Assembly: GCF_020080835.1 (NCBI RefSeq)
Contig: NC_058162.1
Coordinates: 3,658,001 to 3,722,000 of the forward strand
DNA: 64,000 bases
Source: Cotesia glomerata
Lineage: Eukaryota; Arthropoda; Insecta; Hymenoptera; Braconidae
Direction: 5' to 3'
Position numbers and translations under genes: made by a program. Shown here one piece after another: positions 60,001 through 64,000 of the stretch. A model generated the notes under the pieces. It worked only from the letters and a program-made list of their open reading frames with translations, was not told the origin of the DNA and searched no databases. Position 1 is the first letter of the stretch; each line of letters starts with the position of its first letter.

Positions 60001-61637
60001 ATTTAGTTGTCTCTGCGGGGGTGACACTCGTTTTATGCCTCTCGTTGTTCTCAGTTACAAATAATTGATGGATTTCCGAGGTAGTATTAGTTGATGTACA
60101 TTCTCCGGTTTCATGATGGCAAAATCCATTGATGCAGGAACATGGTACCGAGCAATCGTGACCCCATTTTCCGGGTGGGCATTTGTCTGTGCAACTGCAA
60201 GTTCAGATCAGAGGATTTAGTTGGAAACAATGAAATTAAAATATAAGACTAGAGATTGAGGATAATAAATCCCTGAATTTTAGTTTTATTGTTTGTATGT
60301 AGGTGGATGATATGAGGATATGAGGTTGAATTTAAATGAGTTAGCAAATGATTGATGGACAATAAGCGTATGGATTACTTAGAGCCTCTCCATCCCGGCA
60401 GACAGCGACAAGTTCCGTTGATCCCGCTGCAGAAACCCTTAGTCCCGCAACTGCATGTTTGTTGGCATGAGATACCCCATGTTCCTTTTGGACAATCTGA
60501 AATTTTATTTAAAATATTGGAGAAATTTAGGTTTTTCTTTTTAACATTTAATAGCACTGAAATGAACTTAAGCGCAATTTGCAGACAATAAGATACTCTT
60601 TGAAAGTACTTATAGCCGATTGACGTCAACTTATATATTATGGTAAATGCAGATCATTATATATATGTATTTTATGTAAGAAAAAAAGATGTTTTTTGCA
60701 TTTTAGGGTTAAACGGATACAATTACAGGAAAATTGAATAAAGCAGTTTGGTGAAACATTGAATTTTTTGCAAAAAAAAGTCGTGTATTCAGGCGATATT
60801 ATTCATAGATAAAAAAATATACATTTTTAGAACTAACTGTGCAAATATTGATAAAATCAATATTTTTATGTTCACAAGATACAAGCTAATTTCTTAATTA
60901 TGTATCTAGAAATAGACACTAAATTTCTCTTAAAAAAACCTATTTTATCATATGACTACCCTAGACTCAAAATTTTTCTTATTCTCTTAATAATATAGAT
61001 AACAATATAAAAAATTTATATAAAATTACTTAAAAATAAGTCTTATTATGACAGGTATAATAACTTTGATTAACATATAATTGAAAAAAGAAATTTTTTA
61101 CTCAACTTCTAGTAAAAATTGAAACAATAAAACAGAAATGCAAATTTTTAAATCAATTCATTTTCGTTATCAAAAAAATCCCAGTAATAATAATCAAAAT
61201 AACTTTAATAATAATCTTTTTAATGACACCCGGTCAATATTTGGCAAACTAAAAAAATTTTACTTTGATTATGATTAAAATTGACAAATAAAAAATATAT
61301 TACAACTTAATTAAAAAGTCGTTAAAAAGGTTATTACGTAAATAAAAAAAGAGTAATAAAACATCCACCTTAAAACATTAATTAAAGATTTAAATTTCTA
61401 TTGACTTAAAGACTTAACTCAATTGAAAGTTGGACTCGTAAAAACTTCAAGACGACAGAATTTTTATTTTTCCCATTTACGCCCACTCGAGTAACATATA
61501 AAGAAGCAATTAAAAATAACTGCAGATAAAAAAAAATCCTCTTTAGTTTATGAATTTACAAATATAGTAAAGAGCAATAAATAACCCAAAGCAGGCATCA
61601 AACACGTGCGATTATTAAACGATAAAAATAATATATA

Positions 61638-61712
<75 letters not shown>

Positions 61713-62312
61713 ATATATAATGTGTAATTAATTAGTTATGCAGTAAATACGTGAAAGTACATTAAAATAATACATTATCGCAACTGGTTCCGTTGACATT
61801 TTACGCTTATTATTTGTTATACAAATAGTGTTTGTGTAAACAACAAATTTGCTACAATATGATATTTGATGTGAAATAAACCGACATTACCGTCATATAT
61901 ACAACAAATAAAGTCAAATTGGCAATTTAATTCAGCCCTGGATACTCAAGAGTAGAGTTAACAATTTATTATTGACCGTAGGAATCATTTATTGCTTTTA
62001 CTCTCACGCGTTTTTGTTCTCCGTCCTTCCATGGGATTTTATTCAATCAAATATATCCATCTGTCTATCAATCATTTTTAGCTAAAGCCAAACGATAGTA
62101 ATGGCTTATTTCTATATTAATAATAATAAAAAGCAAATTTATTCTGGAGAAATAGGCCATATATATTTACCGATATCGCATTTGTCCCCAATGAGCCCTG
62201 CGCTGCAGTTTGACAGAGGGATACATTTCTCGGTGTAATAGTTATCGATTTTGTATTTTTGTTTGGTGTATCCCTCACAGCACTCGGTTATATTTCGTTG
62301 CTTTACTTCACT
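51043..62312 (-). CDS. NimA: Nimrod A / Draper-like receptor, 3' part, 7 exons
   Basis: Type I phagocytosis receptor; 492 residues visible, and the signal peptide and EMI start were not found. Exons on the minus strand: 62312-62171, 60496-60379, 60194-59929, 59515-59189, 55830-55471, 54665-54546, 51188-51043, all phase-matched. Order: end of EMI with ECCEGY (residues 10-15), a short NIM-like CIPLSNCSAGLIGDKC, a laminin-type EGF (about 48-88, CPKGTWGISCQQTCSC), a second EGF (about 88-122, CPPGKWGHDCSVPCSC) lacking its last cysteine loop, a Ser/Thr stalk with STSTSDSTSTSISTSTSTT, a TM helix (about 303-328, IIAFIVIGSIISLGLTIMAAL) and a tail of about 165 residues with SIYDTEKF and EGEHLYDEIPL. 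One YxxI is present; the paired ITAM and NPxY of Draper are not seen. EMI plus few EGF repeats plus TM fits NimA better than Draper, which has many more repeats. A poly(A) signal lies at 51029-51024. Confidence 0.82.
51240..51845. repeat. Interspersed ~600-bp repeat 'B', copy 2
   Basis: Same motif order as 5340-5965 (GCAGCGCCACCTACTTCTGC, GATCTTCCCATTTGACATGT). It lies in the last intron of the NimA-like gene, 52 bp upstream of its last exon. A further TTCTTGACTGGAGTG-started MITE follows at about 51940-52125. Confidence 0.75.
53343..53470 (-). mobile_element. Helitron 5'-end fragment
   Basis: Minus-strand 5' domain of the same Helitron family (AAGAGAATAAGGAAAATTTT at its start, then GGTCTTGATCTGAATTTGTG), cut off after about 130 bp and lying directly beside H8. 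The small open frame at 53205-53426 reads through this fragment. Confidence 0.6.
53477..54505 (-). mobile_element. Helitron H8 (NimA-like last intron)
   Basis: Minus strand 5' end TCTATATTATTAAGAGAATA at 54505, three palindromic units, and a 3' hairpin with CTTG (mutated CTAG) at 53480-53477. Flanks are A and T. It ends about 40 bp from exon 54665-54546. Confidence 0.8.
56927..57447. mobile_element. Palindromic MITE with TCCGAACAAAAAC ends
   Basis: 521 bp. TCCGAACAAAAACAGTTTCA at the left is exactly complementary to the right end. Arms of about 220 bp (TCGCGCCAAGTCCACGTTCA; ATCCAAGTAACCGATATGAT) pair around a ~70-bp centre. In the long intron of the NimA-like gene between exons 59189 and 55830. 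Confidence 0.85.
60845..60999 (-). mobile_element. Helitron 5'-end fragment
   Basis: Minus strand TCTATATTATTAAGAGAATA at 60999, then the GGGTAGTCATATGATAAAAT block; the tandem array and 3' end are missing. In the intron between NimA-like exons 62171 and 60496. Confidence 0.65.
61628..61712. repeat. (AT)n microsatellite
   Basis: An almost pure AT tract of roughly 80 bp in the intron between NimA-like exons 62171 and 60496, broken only by single C residues. Confidence 0.9.
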
Positions 62313-64000
62313 CTGGAAAAAATTTTTATTTTTTTATTTATTTAATTATTATAATTATCAGAACAAGAATAATAATAGTAAAAATCCGCAATAATTATTA
62401 TTATAATTACGCATTATTACTCTAGAATACCAATAAGTAAAAGTATTTATAAAAATTTTAATGAAATTTAAGTTTATTGAAAAAATTAAAAAAAAAATTT
62501 TTAAGAAAAATTTACTTAAACTAAAAAAAAATTGATTAGTTTAAGAATTTTTCTACATTAAGAGCATGTAATAAAGTCTGTTGTCGGTAATTCAGTTTGG
62601 ACTAGTGATAACAAATGCCAATTGAATTTATCGGATTGTTTATTTGAAACACATAAAATACACTGAAGATTATCAGGCTGACTGTCAATACTCCCAATAC
62701 TGTTCAAAAAAATTAAACTATAGTTTATTTACTGTAGTAAATGAAATTTGTTGATGATAATTAGTTTTCTATTCAAATCTAGTTGCATTTTAATAATTCT
62801 GTCTTATAAGTAATCTAAACTAAAGTAAAGATTAACCAAAAAATTAAATCAATCTCAAAGATTATATTGGTTGTAAGTTTATGAGTAATTTCTTTACAGT
62901 AAAGTTTATTTACTTGAATATATGATGGGCCCGGAGATAAGGCAGTTTTACGCGCAAACTCTATCTATTTATTTATCATTTTGTTATTTTTTTCAATGAT
63001 TAAATTTAAAAATAGAAGAATCAATTCACGAAGGACTATTATTAACATACTCCTGCCAAGTTTAATGATTTTTTGTTCAAAAATTACTAGGTCAAAAAGC
63101 GTCTCAGTATTTTGTCCAAAATTTGAATATTCTCTGTCCTACATGTTCTTAATCAAGAAGATGAAATGAAAAATTGTTTACTTGATTCAAGTAATTTTTT
63201 TTTTGTGTATACACAAATATCTACATCAAAAGCAATAGTGCACTAAATCTTTTTATATTATTAAATATAAAAGAAAGATTATATTATTAAATATAAATAG
63301 CAAAAAACTAAATCTTTTTATATTATTTCGCGTGTTTAAATGTCTTATTCTCATTTTAAGCGACTGACCGAAATTCGTAATTTTAAATTTCAGAATAAAT
63401 ATATTTTTTTCAAACTTCATCAAATATTGATTTTTTTCCTTAAAATATATTGTTTTCCGAATAAAATGGCGTCGGTTTTTTTTTCGATATCGTAAAAATT
63501 AAAATTTCTGCGACTTTTTTCATAAAAAAAATTCAATTTCGTAAATTTTTTTTTCTAAACGATTTTTCAATATTTTTAAGTTACAGAAAGAAAAATTTAT
63601 TAACTTTGAAGTTGTGTTAGCCGGAGTAAAAATTTTTCAAGAAATTCTATTCTTGGTGGAATTAATTTTTTCTTAATTCAAATTATCATAAATACTTGAT
63701 ACAATAAATTTGTATATTTGATCAAGATTTTTAGATACTTTAGGGAAGCAGCGCCACTTACTTCAGCTGAGAAAAAAATTTTCTCACCTTGAGAAAATTT
63801 TTCTCTTGAATATTTGATACCCATTTTATATTATTTTAACGGGCAATTATACATAATGAATGAAAAAAAATGATGAAATATTATTTGATCTTCCGATTTG
63901 ACATGTTAATCAATAAAAATATTAATGAAAATTTACTTCTATCTTTATATTTAATTTTTTGGAGCAAGAGAGAAATTTTCTCAAGACAAGAAAATTTACT
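62313..64000. other. Right edge: NimA-like 5' intron and repeat
   Basis: No further exon could be recognised; the missing signal peptide and EMI N-terminus would have to join in phase 0 to 62312. Repeat 'B' copy 3 (63605-64000, wording as at 5340) is cut by the window edge. The + open frames at 62210-62425 and 62981-63169 lack support. Confidence 0.5.

Overview
The window is AT-rich nuclear DNA of an insect, most likely a parasitoid wasp (Hymenoptera; a braconid-like genome is an inference). The evidence is multi-exon genes with GT-AG introns, an insect-type gustatory receptor, Nimrod phagocytosis-receptor genes, and non-coding DNA dominated by hairpin MITEs, microsatellites and Helitrons. 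No gene is bacterial, there is no CRISPR array, and no intact transposase or retroelement ORF was found. Gene models were built by hand from the sequence. At every junction listed, splice sites and reading-frame phase agree.

Layout. (1) 752-9429 (+): complete TMEM161 gene, 11 coding exons, 487 aa. (2) 9650-13463 (-): complete gustatory-receptor-family gene, 4 exons, 420 aa, convergent with TMEM161. (3) 13464-18616: gene-free repeats, including a copy of the end of TMEM161 exon 8 fused to a Helitron. (4) 18617-37221 (-): 7-exon gene for a 607-aa single-pass membrane protein with two six-cysteine EB/EGF-like modules and a long Ser-rich cytoplasmic tail; no named orthologue recognised. (5) 39266-50673 (-): Nimrod B-type gene, 4 exons, 439 aa secreted protein with a CCxGY motif and eight NIM repeats. 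(6) 51043-62312 (-): 3' part of a Nimrod A/Draper-like receptor (EMI end, EGF repeats, Ser/Thr stalk, TM, cytoplasmic tail); its first exons were not found and probably lie beyond the right edge. The two Nimrod genes form a head-to-tail pair 369 bp apart, which fits the insect Nimrod immune cluster (hemocyte recognition and phagocytosis of bacteria or apoptotic cells).

Repeats. About thirty tandem copies of a 220-270 bp hairpin unit are carried by eight non-autonomous Helitrons. They have a TC 5' end, a terminal hairpin, a CTAG 3' end and A^T insertion sites. Several introns consist almost wholly of one such element. Other repeats are TA-flanked CACGG-ended MITEs, a triple-nested element in NimB intron 1, several palindromic MITE families, two tRNA-like modules inside MITE-like elements, and a small higher-order satellite. 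The strongest leads are the TMEM161-fragment insertion with 48-bp flanking repeats, the transposon-filled introns, and the unrecognised EB-module membrane protein next to the Nimrod pair.
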